Source of the DNA: JBGAJN01 sp044224905
GTDB lineage: Bacteria > Verrucomicrobiota > Verrucomicrobiia > Limisphaerales > JBGAJN01
Length of the DNA: 64,000 nucleotides
Assembly (NCBI GenBank): GCA_044224905.1
Contig: JBGAJN010000001.1
Location: 558,001-622,000, forward strand
Reading direction: 5' to 3'
Shown piece by piece: positions 1-7,497 of the stretch. A model generated the notes under the pieces. The model did not search any database, was not told where the DNA came from, and saw nothing but the letters and a program-made list of their open reading frames with translations. Position 1 is the first letter of the stretch; every line of letters begins with the position of its first letter. Made by a program: the position numbers and the translations under genes.

Positions 1-657
1 GAATTTTTTCTGCTCGGGTTCGTACTTCGCATCAGCCTCGTAGCCGACGACGCGGCGAGATTCTTTGCCTTTGCCCACGCTGACCGTCAACTTGTCTTTG
101 AAAATTTCCAGAAACAGTTCGGTGGGAGCTTCAGGTGGGCCTTTGATTTCGGCGAGACGGAAGAACTGATTCTTACGCGTCACTGCTTCGGTGAGGGTAA
201 CTTTGCGGCGGTCGGCGGGTTTGACCGCAGCTTCGTCAGTGATGCTGAATTTGTAACGGAGGAAATCACCAGATCCGCTGGTTCCGTCATACGTGACCAC
301 GTAGTAAAGATTCGTGATGCGCGTTACGACCAGATCCTGAAAGAATTCATTGCCGGTTAACACCCGGAGAATCTTGCCATCCTGACGGCGTTGCCAGAGG
401 ACCGGGTTGAGCAAGTTGTGATCACCGACGAGCGAGATGTTGGTGGCGGTTTGTAAACGCTTTAACGCCTGTTCAAAAGTTGTGAATTCCAATGTCGGCG
501 CATCTTTCCCCTTGGCCTGGGTGATGCGATTGATGCGCTCTTCCTGCTGTTGTTTCGACTCATCGATCAATCCCAGCAGCCGGACCGCGTAAACGGCCAC
601 GCCCAACAGGACGACGCTGAGAATGATTTTTTCGTAATGTTTCTTGAGAAAGTCCAT
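1..657 (-). CDS. Pilus-cluster membrane protein, Amuc_1099-like (partial)
   Basis: An open frame runs from an ATG at 657 to the window edge with no stop, giving 219 visible residues; the C-terminus lies outside. The start is six bases beyond the stop of the next gene, so the two are probably co-transcribed. One hydrophobic segment near residues 9-25 is followed by a charged, Gln/Glu-rich stretch, which suggests a single-pass inner-membrane protein with a large periplasmic part. I do not recognise a catalytic domain. Its place after PilM and an Amuc_1100-like gene matches the Akkermansia Amuc_1101-1100-1099 order, so a structural role in a type IV pilus-like complex is inferred from context. 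A secretin gene would be expected next, outside the window. Confidence 0.6.
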   Translation of the reverse strand, partial: MDFLKKHYEKIILSVVLLGVAVYAVRLLGLIDESKQQQEERINRITQAKGKDAPTLEFTTFEQALKRLQTATNISLVGDHNLLNPVLWQRRQDGKILRVLTGNEFFQDLVVTRITNLYYVVTYDGTSGSGDFLRYKFSITDEAAVKPADRRKVTLTEAVTRKNQFFRLAEIKGPPEAPTELFLEIFKDKLTVSVGKGKESRRVVGYEADAKYEPEQKKF

Positions 658-663
658 GCCGGT

Positions 664-1641
664 TTACTTGGGCGTTTCTGCGGGAGCGGCCGGGTTGTTG
701 GCTGCGATGGGCGCGGCGGGCGCCGGTTCGATGACTTCGAGCCGCACTGTGATTCGTAGCAGCTTCTCGTTGAGAATCGTCACAACTCCGGAAGTTGGTT
801 TAGTGCCTGGTCGGACTTGCGGAGCAACGGTGGGAACAATCGGAGCGGGCTTGGGTTGCTCCGTAGGTTGAAGTGCGTCTTCGCTGGACCGCGCCACGGC
901 GGGTTTTGCGTCGCTCACTGCGCTAGCGGGTTCGGCGGTAACGCTTTTGACAATAAAGAACCGCTGGGATGCCAAAAGCCCTTGAAGAACGGTTGCCAAC
1001 TGCGAACTAAAGCCGCTGAACGTAATCTCGTACGGGATGCGCGTCATTCCCGTGGCGGCATTGGTTACCGACCTGTCGGAAAGAATGTCGGGCGTGCCCT
1101 CTCGGTCGTCATTCGAAACGGCCACACGGCGGATGCCGTCCAAGGAGTGAACTCGCGCTTGATACAGAATTCCGCAGATCGTCCGGATATCCTCCAGTCG
1201 AGCCATCATGGGCTCTAGGCTTCCCTTTTCATAGGTAACCGACTGGCGTTGGGCGGAAAAGCCGAACTCGTAATTCTTCGGCAAATTCACGCTGGCCGCC
1301 GCCGCGTCATTACGCAAGGCGATCACCGTTTGGTCGAGTATCTGGCGGAAACTGCCGTCGTCCATTTTCGCAATGGTCTGACCGGCAAAGAACTTATTGA
1401 TGTCCGCCTGTACTGCTTGAATGCGACGCTGCTGATCCTGAACGATCCGGATGTTATTGGTGTTTGGATGTGGATTGGCGATCGACAGCCGCTTTAATTC
1501 GGAAAGCTGCTGGTCGATTGATTCGGTAATCTTGACGTCCTCTTCCTTTTGGCTTTGCTGAAAGAATACCGCCAAGATCGTCAGTGCCAGTGCGAGCACA
1601 CCCCAGCAGATCAGGAACAAATTGCGTTTAAGCCACGGCAT
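664..1641 (-). CDS. Amuc_1100-like pilus-associated protein
   Basis: This 325-residue protein starts at an ATG one base after the pilM stop. It has an N-terminal membrane anchor (about residues 8-27), a charged, probably coiled-coil stretch (about 30-60), a mixed alpha/beta central region and a Pro/Ala-rich tail. Length, topology and position directly downstream of a PilM-like gene match Amuc_1100 of Akkermansia (317 residues), which is encoded with type IV pilus genes. It is probably anchored in the inner membrane with its bulk in the periplasm, comparable in place to PilO. The assignment rests on architecture and synteny; I cannot run an alignment. A generic PilO-like protein is the main alternative. 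Confidence 0.65.
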   Translation of the reverse strand: MPWLKRNLFLICWGVLALALTILAVFFQQSQKEEDVKITESIDQQLSELKRLSIANPHPNTNNIRIVQDQQRRIQAVQADINKFFAGQTIAKMDDGSFRQILDQTVIALRNDAAAASVNLPKNYEFGFSAQRQSVTYEKGSLEPMMARLEDIRTICGILYQARVHSLDGIRRVAVSNDDREGTPDILSDRSVTNAATGMTRIPYEITFSGFSSQLATVLQGLLASQRFFIVKSVTAEPASAVSDAKPAVARSSEDALQPTEQPKPAPIVPTVAPQVRPGTKPTSGVVTILNEKLLRITVRLEVIEPAPAAPIAANNPAAPAETPK

Positions 1642-1642
1642 A

Positions 1643-3448
1643 TCAGAGCTTGATGGGGCGCTTGAGTTTCACGATCACGGCGAATTGGAAGGTGAAATCC
1701 GTGTCGGGGACGGGTTCGAGTTTGCCAATCAAATGGGTGCCATCTGCGTCGAGCAACGAGCTTCCCTGCAGCTCTTTCGCCAGCGCAAAGGCCAACTCCG
1801 TGTTCGCCGAAGGCGAAACAGCGTTGAGGTTGACACCTCGGCAACTCAGTTTAAGGCAAGTGATCTGATTGGTGCTGGCTGGGACCGCTGCGGTACCATC
1901 CAGGCGCGATCCGCCCGCGGGAGGCTCTGCGGGTGCGGGAGTATTCTCCGGCGCCGGGCTTCCGGGAACAGGTATCGGGGCGTCGCAGCTCTGTACTTCC
2001 AGCTTTTCGACCCACACACCGGCTTCGACTCCCGGGCGGTGCGATTTGGATTCCGTCGCGATGAAGATGCGCCGCAAATCCACCAGCAATTCGGGCCAGA
2101 CGTAACGATCGTGCACCCATTCGGTGATTTGTTCGAGTTCTTGACGCGACTTGGCGGTAGCCGCGATCGCTTTATCGAGATCCTTCTTGTTCTTCTGCAG
2201 CGGCAGAACTTCGGAACGGACGCGTTCGAGTTCGCCCTGCTTGAGAGCGACAATTCGCTTATAGAACAACCCGTAGGCGAACAGTACCAGCACGAGGCAG
2301 AACACTGTCGCGACGAAATAGGGCTGCTTGGCTTTGAGCTGCTGTTTCTGAATCGAGCTCTTCGGCATCAGGTTCAGCTCGACGGGGCAGTGCGCCAAGT
2401 TGCGCAATCCCAAGCCGACAACTTCTCCGAAGCAGTGCGCCACCTTTTCCAACTCCGCAACCTGCAGCGACGGATCCAGCTGGACGTTGCGGAACGGATT
2501 AAAATATTCCACCGCGAGGCTCAGCTTGTCCGCGAAGAACTGCGCCGTATACGGCATGATTGAGGAACCGCCAGCGAGGAATAAGCGAACCGGGGCGGAA
2601 CCGCCTTGCTGACCGCGATAAAACTGGATGGTCTGATTGACCTGAATATGCAAGCGGGTCATCACCTGACGCGCGATTTTGGAAATCGCTGCGGCGTGGG
2701 GATCTTCCGGCTCTTCGTAGGCGCCGCCGAGACTGACAAATCCCTTTTCTTGTTTGATTCGTTCCGCTTCGTCGAATGACAGCTTGGCTTCCGTCGCGAA
2801 GTCCTGCGTGATCGTGTTCGCGCCGATGTTGATGCTGCGGGAGTAAACCTTACCCTTCTCGAAGAACAGCAGGTTGCTCGTCTTGGCGCCGATATCGAGG
2901 AGCATCGTGCAACCGTCGAGGTCGCCGTAGTTGTAGCGGAAAGCGTTGCAGAGCGCGGCCGGCGAAACATCCACCAGCTCAAGTCGCAGTCCCGCGCTCG
3001 CCGATGTGCGGAAAAGTCCTTCGACGATGTCGGCCTTGATCGCGACCAGCAATACTTCCAACTCGCCCGATGCGGCTGCGCCAAGGATCTGGAAATCCCA
3101 AACGACTTCCTCGAGCGGGAAAGGCACGTTCTGCTGCGCCTCGTATTGAATGATCTGGGTAACTTTCGACGTATCGACCGGCGGGAGTTTGACGAACTTG
3201 GAGAAAACGTTGAAGCCCGGCGCGCAGACGTTGACGAACTTCGCGGTCAATCCGCGTTCCGCCACGACTTCTTTAATGGCGCGGACAATCGCCCCCTCGC
3301 GGGCGCCTTCCTGGGAGCCTTCGCTGCCGAGTGACTTAAGGCCGAATTGTTTGAGAAGCAGCGTCCCGGACTCGGTAACTTCGAATTCCGCGGCCTTCAA
3401 ACTTCCAGCACCGAAGTCGAGACTCAAAAATGACTTGGTATTCAGCAT
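1643..3448 (-). CDS. pilM: Type IV pilus assembly protein PilM with fused PilN-like region
   Basis: Residues 1-350 look like the actin-like ATPase fold of PilM: phosphate-binding loop LDFGAGSLK (10-18), second loop LDIGAKTSN (184-192) and an adenosine-type motif LAGGSS (291-296). A single transmembrane segment follows at about 377-396, then a heptad-like helical region and a periplasmic part with a Pro-rich stretch. Ordinary PilM is about 350 residues, cytosolic and lacks a membrane segment, so at 601 residues this looks like PilM fused to PilN, as in the Akkermansia Amuc_1101 type. It would tie the cytosolic ring to the inner-membrane alignment complex. It starts at ATG 3448 and leads the three-gene block. 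Confidence 0.85.
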   Translation of the reverse strand: MLNTKSFLSLDFGAGSLKAAEFEVTESGTLLLKQFGLKSLGSEGSQEGAREGAIVRAIKEVVAERGLTAKFVNVCAPGFNVFSKFVKLPPVDTSKVTQIIQYEAQQNVPFPLEEVVWDFQILGAAASGELEVLLVAIKADIVEGLFRTSASAGLRLELVDVSPAALCNAFRYNYGDLDGCTMLLDIGAKTSNLLFFEKGKVYSRSINIGANTITQDFATEAKLSFDEAERIKQEKGFVSLGGAYEEPEDPHAAAISKIARQVMTRLHIQVNQTIQFYRGQQGGSAPVRLFLAGGSSIMPYTAQFFADKLSLAVEYFNPFRNVQLDPSLQVAELEKVAHCFGEVVGLGLRNLAHCPVELNLMPKSSIQKQQLKAKQPYFVATVFCLVLVLFAYGLFYKRIVALKQGELERVRSEVLPLQKNKKDLDKAIAATAKSRQELEQITEWVHDRYVWPELLVDLRRIFIATESKSHRPGVEAGVWVEKLEVQSCDAPIPVPGSPAPENTPAPAEPPAGGSRLDGTAAVPASTNQITCLKLSCRGVNLNAVSPSANTELAFALAKELQGSSLLDADGTHLIGKLEPVPDTDFTFQFAVIVKLKRPIKL

Positions 3449-3663
3449 CGCTAATTTTTTTCACGCCAAAGCCGATCTTCTGGCCGCCCATACATCGCGC
3501 ATTACGAGAAAGTAGCGCTTGTCGTAGCTGATTTGCATCGACGGGGTCAAACATAAAAAGGTCATACGCAAATAATCCCATGCATTCTTCGTCGCCGATG
3601 AATCAAATCCGTGACGCGCGGGAAACAGATTGAGTTCAATTCGACGGCTGGTATCGTCCGCTC

Positions 3664-4113
3664 ATGCAATGGTTGCGTGCTTGGATATTTCTGCTGGCGG
3701 TCGCGACCGCGACGCCGCTTCGCGCCGGTGAAGCCTCCATCATCAAAGTTCTCCCGCACTATCTCGACCTGAAGGGACGTCATACGCTTTCCCCGAGCCT
3801 CTACGAACGGGACGCTTATCAAGCGTACCTCCGTAAACACCGCAACGAATGCTCAGCTTTGCGCTTCGATGTGCAACTAAAAGCCCCGGTTAACGGTCCG
3901 CTCACTTTGCGCATGGAACTCCGCGGCAAGCAGACGGATATGGCGACGATCGTGATCAGCGAAACTATCGAGCCGACGAAATGGTTCAGCCGCTGGTCTT
4001 CGGTCACCTTGACCGGTGACGATTTCAAACGGTGTGGCGAAGTGGTCGCCTGGCGGGCACAAATCCTCCAGCGCGACGAATTAATCGCCGAACAACGTTC
4101 CTTCCTCTGGTAG
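3664..4113 (+). CDS. Secreted protein of unknown function
   Basis: This 149-residue protein begins at ATG 3664. A hydrophobic stretch at residues 4-20 ends in an Ala-rich TPLRAGEA sequence, which fits a Sec signal peptide. The mature part of about 125 residues appears to be mainly beta strand, with two Cys (in NECS and KRCGE) that could form a disulfide. No catalytic motif is apparent. It stands alone on the plus strand, between the divergent pilus block and the convergent lptE gene, so no operon partner helps with function. Export to the periplasm is the only inference I would make. Confidence 0.6.
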   Translation: MQWLRAWIFLLAVATATPLRAGEASIIKVLPHYLDLKGRHTLSPSLYERDAYQAYLRKHRNECSALRFDVQLKAPVNGPLTLRMELRGKQTDMATIVISETIEPTKWFSRWSSVTLTGDDFKRCGEVVAWRAQILQRDELIAEQRSFLW

Positions 4114-4178
4114 TCCGCCGGGAAAGTCCTGAAACAACTCCGAAGGTTGTAGCGACCGCGCTGAAGCGCTTCTCCGTC

Positions 4179-4691
4179 TTACCAAGTTCCGTCGACCAAT
4201 AGCCCTTTGGCCTGACGCGCGAAATCATCTGCCAGCAACGGGAGCGCCTGCCGTTCGGCGCTGCCCTGATCCAAGGTGATCGTGACCGTTGTCGTGCCGC
4301 GGACGTCCCGCTCCACCAGCTTCTTGCCCGAGATCCGTTCGGTGGCCGTGAGATGAACCGTAATCGAAAGCTGATAATCGCGCACCGTGAGAATGTCCCC
4401 CGGCTGATAGCTCAACGGCGGGCGGTCATACTTCAAAATCTCCCCATTCACGATGATATCCGCATCGCCGTGGGTCGAAAGATGGTAGGTGCCGTCCTGT
4501 TGCAGAGCTTTCCGCAGTGAATGATTCAACGCCTCGATCAAACGCGGCTGCGGCGTGCTGTTCTTGAAGAAATTGACCTGAATGGAACGTTCTCCCGCGC
4601 GTTCGCCGTTCGTGGTGCCGACGTGATATCCCGCGCATCCGGCGAAAAGCCAGCCGACGGCGAGGATCAGGATTCCGGCGGGAAAGCGCAT
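4179..4691 (-). CDS. lptE: LPS-assembly lipoprotein LptE-like
   Basis: The 170-residue product begins with a lipoprotein signal: a hydrophobic stretch followed by a lipobox ending FAGCAGY, so Cys19 is probably lipidated. The mature protein has the LptE pattern: a conserved N-terminal GYH, then NFFKNSTPQPRLIEAL, a long helix, and beta strands around a DYQL segment. LptE plugs the LptD barrel and takes part in LPS insertion into the outer membrane. Its ATG at 4691 directly follows the bamD stop codon, so both are expected to be translated from one transcript. No lptD is nearby. A close alternative is a generic outer-membrane lipoprotein of the same Pfam-type family. Confidence 0.8.
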   Translation of the reverse strand: MRFPAGILILAVGWLFAGCAGYHVGTTNGERAGERSIQVNFFKNSTPQPRLIEALNHSLRKALQQDGTYHLSTHGDADIIVNGEILKYDRPPLSYQPGDILTVRDYQLSITVHLTATERISGKKLVERDVRGTTTVTITLDQGSAERQALPLLADDFARQAKGLLVDGTW

Positions 4692-5726
4692 TTATTTGTC
4701 GCCGGTTGGAGCGGGGGTCGGGGCCGGCGCTTTGACTTTCGGGGCGGGCGCTTCGTACGGCACCTTCTTGATCGACGCGATGCGGCGCTTGGCCACTTCC
4801 GCGTAGGTGGAGTTCGGATCCTTCAACACCACTTCATTATAATAGATGAGCGCGCCTTCCGTGCGCTTCCGCTTCTCGTAGTATTGAGCGATCTTCAAAC
4901 TCCCGCGCGCCTGTTCCGTCTTCAACGTATCGATGATCTTCTGCGCTTCCGGCACGCGCTTGTCGTTTGGATAGAGCCCAATGAAATCCGTGAACGTGGC
5001 GATCGCCTGTCCGGCGACGTTCTGATCGTATTCCGCCGTCTTCGCCTGCTTGTTGTAAGCAAGCCCCGCCTTGTAAAGCGCGTCGGCCGCGACTTCCTTG
5101 CGATCATGATATTTGTCCGCCGCCGTGGAGTAGGCTTTGACCGCCTGCGCGTAATCGCGGCGCTTCTCGTTCGCTGCGCCGATGCTCATCTGCGCCTGCG
5201 GGGCGACCTCGCTGTAAGGCCCGTTGGCGATGATCTTCTTGTACATCTCCGCTGTCTTCTCCATGCTCGGGAAGAACGGAATGTAGCCCCACAACTTGAA
5301 CCACTGTCCGGCGAGGAAACGGTTCGCAATCTCATACTGCCGCTTGAGCACCTCGTCGTAATTCACCGCCTTCGGATATTTTTCAATCAACGTCTGGTAC
5401 GCCTTGAACGCCTTTTCATCGTTGTGCGTGAGCTCGTAGCATCGGCCCACCAGAAACTGCCCCTGCGGCGCGTAATCGGACTGCGACCACACGCGCACCA
5501 CGCGACTGCCCGCCTTCATCGCCAGGCCGTAATCCTTCTTGTCGAACGCTTCCTGCGCCACTTCCAGCTGATCCTTCGCGCGCGTGCGCTGCCACTTGCC
5601 GGTCGCGCCGACGGCCTCGTAAGTCCAGCCTTCACCGGGACGGAAAATCAACGGCGCCGGACTCAGCTGTGGGAACAGCACCAAGCCCAGCGCGATGAAA
5701 AGCAGACGGACCGACGAACGTTTCAT
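4692..5726 (-). CDS. bamD: BamD-like outer membrane assembly factor (TPR protein)
   Basis: The frame is open upstream to 5852, but the ATG at 5726 places a clear Sec signal (MKRSSVRLLFIALGLVLFP) at the N-terminus, so I use it; the product has 344 residues. Several tetratricopeptide-like helical pairs follow, with spaced patterns such as A-(Y)-LIEKYP and LYPNDKRVPEAQ, typical of BamD/YfiO. The C-terminus is a Pro/Ala tail. There is no evident lipobox Cys after the signal, so it may be periplasmic rather than lipidated, unlike E. coli BamD. It is immediately upstream of lptE, which groups two outer-membrane biogenesis functions. A general TPR protein is the alternative. Confidence 0.75.
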   Translation of the reverse strand: MKRSSVRLLFIALGLVLFPQLSPAPLIFRPGEGWTYEAVGATGKWQRTRAKDQLEVAQEAFDKKDYGLAMKAGSRVVRVWSQSDYAPQGQFLVGRCYELTHNDEKAFKAYQTLIEKYPKAVNYDEVLKRQYEIANRFLAGQWFKLWGYIPFFPSMEKTAEMYKKIIANGPYSEVAPQAQMSIGAANEKRRDYAQAVKAYSTAADKYHDRKEVAADALYKAGLAYNKQAKTAEYDQNVAGQAIATFTDFIGLYPNDKRVPEAQKIIDTLKTEQARGSLKIAQYYEKRKRTEGALIYYNEVVLKDPNSTYAEVAKRRIASIKKVPYEAPAPKVKAPAPTPAPTGDK

Positions 5727-6112
5727 GGCGGCGAAGCTATCGGGGCCACCATTTCGCGTCAAGGAACCTCGCCCAAACTCGAATCGAGAACACGACGCCA
5801 TCGCGGCGAAGACGAACCCGCGAATCACGCCCAAGACGCGAAAGGGAATCATCCTCGAGGCAGTCCTGCGCCGACCGTCGCCGTTGGAACAACGACGAAT
5901 CGGAAGACTTACAGTTATCGTCGGAAGAAAGTTTCGGAAGGTAGGGCTGCCGCGCCGCGGCGGCCCCGCGCCGGTCGGGCGCGGAAAAATCCGCTCAACG
6001 CTTCCGAGTCATAGCCGCGCGATGACCCTCCCTCGGTTCAAGAAAGATTTTCGCGAAGCAGTGCCCCTTTCGCGCCCCTTCGCGTGTTTCGCGGGCACTA
6101 CTACTCCCGGCC
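5727..6112. other. Intergenic region with GC-rich palindromic remnant
   Basis: I find no convincing gene in these 386 bases. Around 5940-5992 there is a GC-rich, near-palindromic run (GGGCTGCCGCG facing CGCGGCGGCCCC, followed by CCCCGCGCC...GGGCGCGG) that could fold as a hairpin and resembles a degraded intergenic repeat. Between about 6048 and 6105 the word TTCGCG recurs several times, again suggesting repeat remnants. Confidence 0.4.
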
Positions 6113-6613
6113 TCAACCCTTGTAACAAATCACCACGCCGAAATCCGTCAGCGCCTGTTTCGTCGCGGCGTCGACGTAAGAATATTGGACCGGGTGCACG
6201 CTCATGAGGCAATTCTCCCCGAGTGATTGCAGGAAATCCGAGACCGCTTTCTCAAACGCCGGCGTGCCCTTGGCCGCGTAATCCGCGTGCTTGAAACATT
6301 TCACGTGCGGCTTCTTGCCGACCGCTTTGGCTTCCATCTCGAGCGATGGCGCGGGGCGGCTGATATCGATCTTCACCTTCTTGTCCGAGACCGGGAGGGT
6401 GAGTTTGCGTTCCTTGCTTTGCGCGGTGGAGGAAACGCCGCCACCCGCGGGCGCATGGACGGCCCCGACGGGCGTCGCGCGGATATTTTGCGGCGTGGGA
6501 TCGGGAATGGTGATGCCGTAACCACACTGCGGGCACTCGATCTCCGTGCCGGCGCCGGTGGCATCGGCTTCCAATTCCTGGCGGCAATTCGGGCAGGCGA
6601 AAACAAGATCCAT
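6113..6613 (-). CDS. Zinc-ribbon protein of unknown function
   Basis: The 166-residue protein starts at ATG 6613 with a zinc ribbon: CPNC at residues 7-10 and CPQC at 27-30, of the type often seen at the N-terminus of Verrucomicrobia and Planctomycetes proteins. A low-complexity linker follows (about 35-70). The C-terminal 60 residues form a small globular part with two further Cys (CFKH and NCLMSV), ending in a beta-rich YSYVDAATK...GVVICYKG stretch. I do not recognise a catalytic function. The zinc site suggests nucleic-acid or protein binding in the cytoplasm. It has no close partner on its strand. Confidence 0.6.
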   Translation of the reverse strand: MDLVFACPNCRQELEADATGAGTEIECPQCGYGITIPDPTPQNIRATPVGAVHAPAGGGVSSTAQSKERKLTLPVSDKKVKIDISRPAPSLEMEAKAVGKKPHVKCFKHADYAAKGTPAFEKAVSDFLQSLGENCLMSVHPVQYSYVDAATKQALTDFGVVICYKG

Positions 6614-6742
6614 AAGGCGATAGGGTTGACCGAAACGTTTTACGAAACGTACGCCGCACCGTCACTCAATCCAAGGGAAAATTTCCTCCGTATCCAGCAA
6701 CAGGATTTAGAGCCTGCCGAACGGGCGTCCGGGATGGCAGCG

Positions 6743-7045
6743 TCAATTGGAACGCTTGGGGCGTTTGAAACAGCCGATCAGGACGAACAAGAGCGGTAGG
6801 ATGGCAGCAACAAATCCGAAAACGTAACGCCATTCTCCATACTCGCGAACAAATCGAGCCCCGCTAAACCAGTCCGCCCAATAGAAGGGAAAAAGTGCTG
6901 CCCAAGCCACGGAGAGCATCCCGAAAAGCAAACCCAACTTCCGTCGCCATCGGCACGCCGAGAAAAACAATAGGCTAAGCGAAAATCCCGTCACGATCAC
7001 GCGGGTCGCTGACGATACGTTGTAGTCAGTGTAAACTTCGTTCAT
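6743..7045 (-). CDS. Small membrane protein of unknown function
   Basis: This 100-residue protein starts at ATG 7045 and appears to have three hydrophobic segments (about residues 15-33, 38-57 and 74-91), separated by short polar loops with Arg-rich cytosolic turns, and ends in a basic tail. There is no motif that I recognise. Codon use looks somewhat less GC-biased than its neighbours, and it lies between the zinc-ribbon gene and a repeat-rich stretch, so a recently acquired or fast-evolving gene is possible. Evidence that it is real rests on start, length and the consistent membrane pattern. Confidence 0.45.
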   Translation of the reverse strand: MNEVYTDYNVSSATRVIVTGFSLSLLFFSACRWRRKLGLLFGMLSVAWAALFPFYWADWFSGARFVREYGEWRYVFGFVAAILPLLFVLIGCFKRPKRSN

Positions 7046-7205
7046 ACGCCACCAAGGACCTTGTGTTCACTCTAGTAAATCGTGTGCTCTCCGTCGTCGG
7101 CCAAAAATCAAAGCCCAATTAATGTTCTTCGTTTCTTGTTACGAAATGAGAACACCGCGCTGCTTTCCTGTGAAGAATTATTCCCGCCATTATTCTTCCC
7201 TCATC

Positions 7206-7391
7206 CAGTCCCGAAGGGACTACCGAGAATAGCCCGGCGCTTGAGCGCCGGGTTCATCGTTCCATCGATCGAGTCCCGCAGGGACGGCTGAACCCAGCGC
7301 AAGATTTCGGCCGTCCCTCCGGGACTCGAATTGCTTTCCTCGGACCCGGCACTGAAGTGCCGGGCTATTTTCAAACGTCCCTTCGGGACGG
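7206..7391. repeat. Pair of inverted REP-like units made of six palindromes
   Basis: Six short palindromes lie in about 185 bases: GTCCC-GAA-GGGAC (7208-7220), CCCGGCGC-TTGA-GCGCCGGG (7233-7252), GTCCC-GCA-GGGAC (7273-7285), GTCCC-TCC-GGGAC (7313-7325), CCCGGCAC-TGAA-GTGCCGGG (7345-7364) and CGTCCC-TTC-GGGACG (7376-7390). They form two small-large-small units. The second unit, read on the minus strand, matches the first in order, spacing and flanking words (ATAGCCCGGC, TCGAGTCCCG). This is a head-to-head pair of roughly 80-bp structured repeats, comparable to a BIME. It sits upstream of the polysaccharide operon. Confidence 0.85.
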
Positions 7392-7497
7392 CGGTACGGC
7401 ACCTACGCCGCACGGCCCGCTGAGGACCGCGGGCCCCACCTGCCCCGTTGCCCGCCTCAAGCCGGACGCTCCGCGCGCCGATGATTCTCAAAAGTGC

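Noticed and set aside
3336..3581. Short minus-strand frame overlapping the pilM start.
   Set aside because: Most of it runs through pilM in another frame, and it has no motif.
4155..4178. Terminator between the secreted-protein gene and lptE.
   Set aside because: GCGC-TGAA-GCGC is a very short stem and there is no T run on either strand.
4521..6014. A 497-codon plus-strand frame opposite bamD.
   Set aside because: It is antisense to a gene with clear TPR pattern and signal peptide; no domain is visible in it.
7206..7391. A CRISPR array.
   Set aside because: The repeats are palindromic, unequal in spacing and inverted with respect to each other, with no regular spacers and no cas genes.
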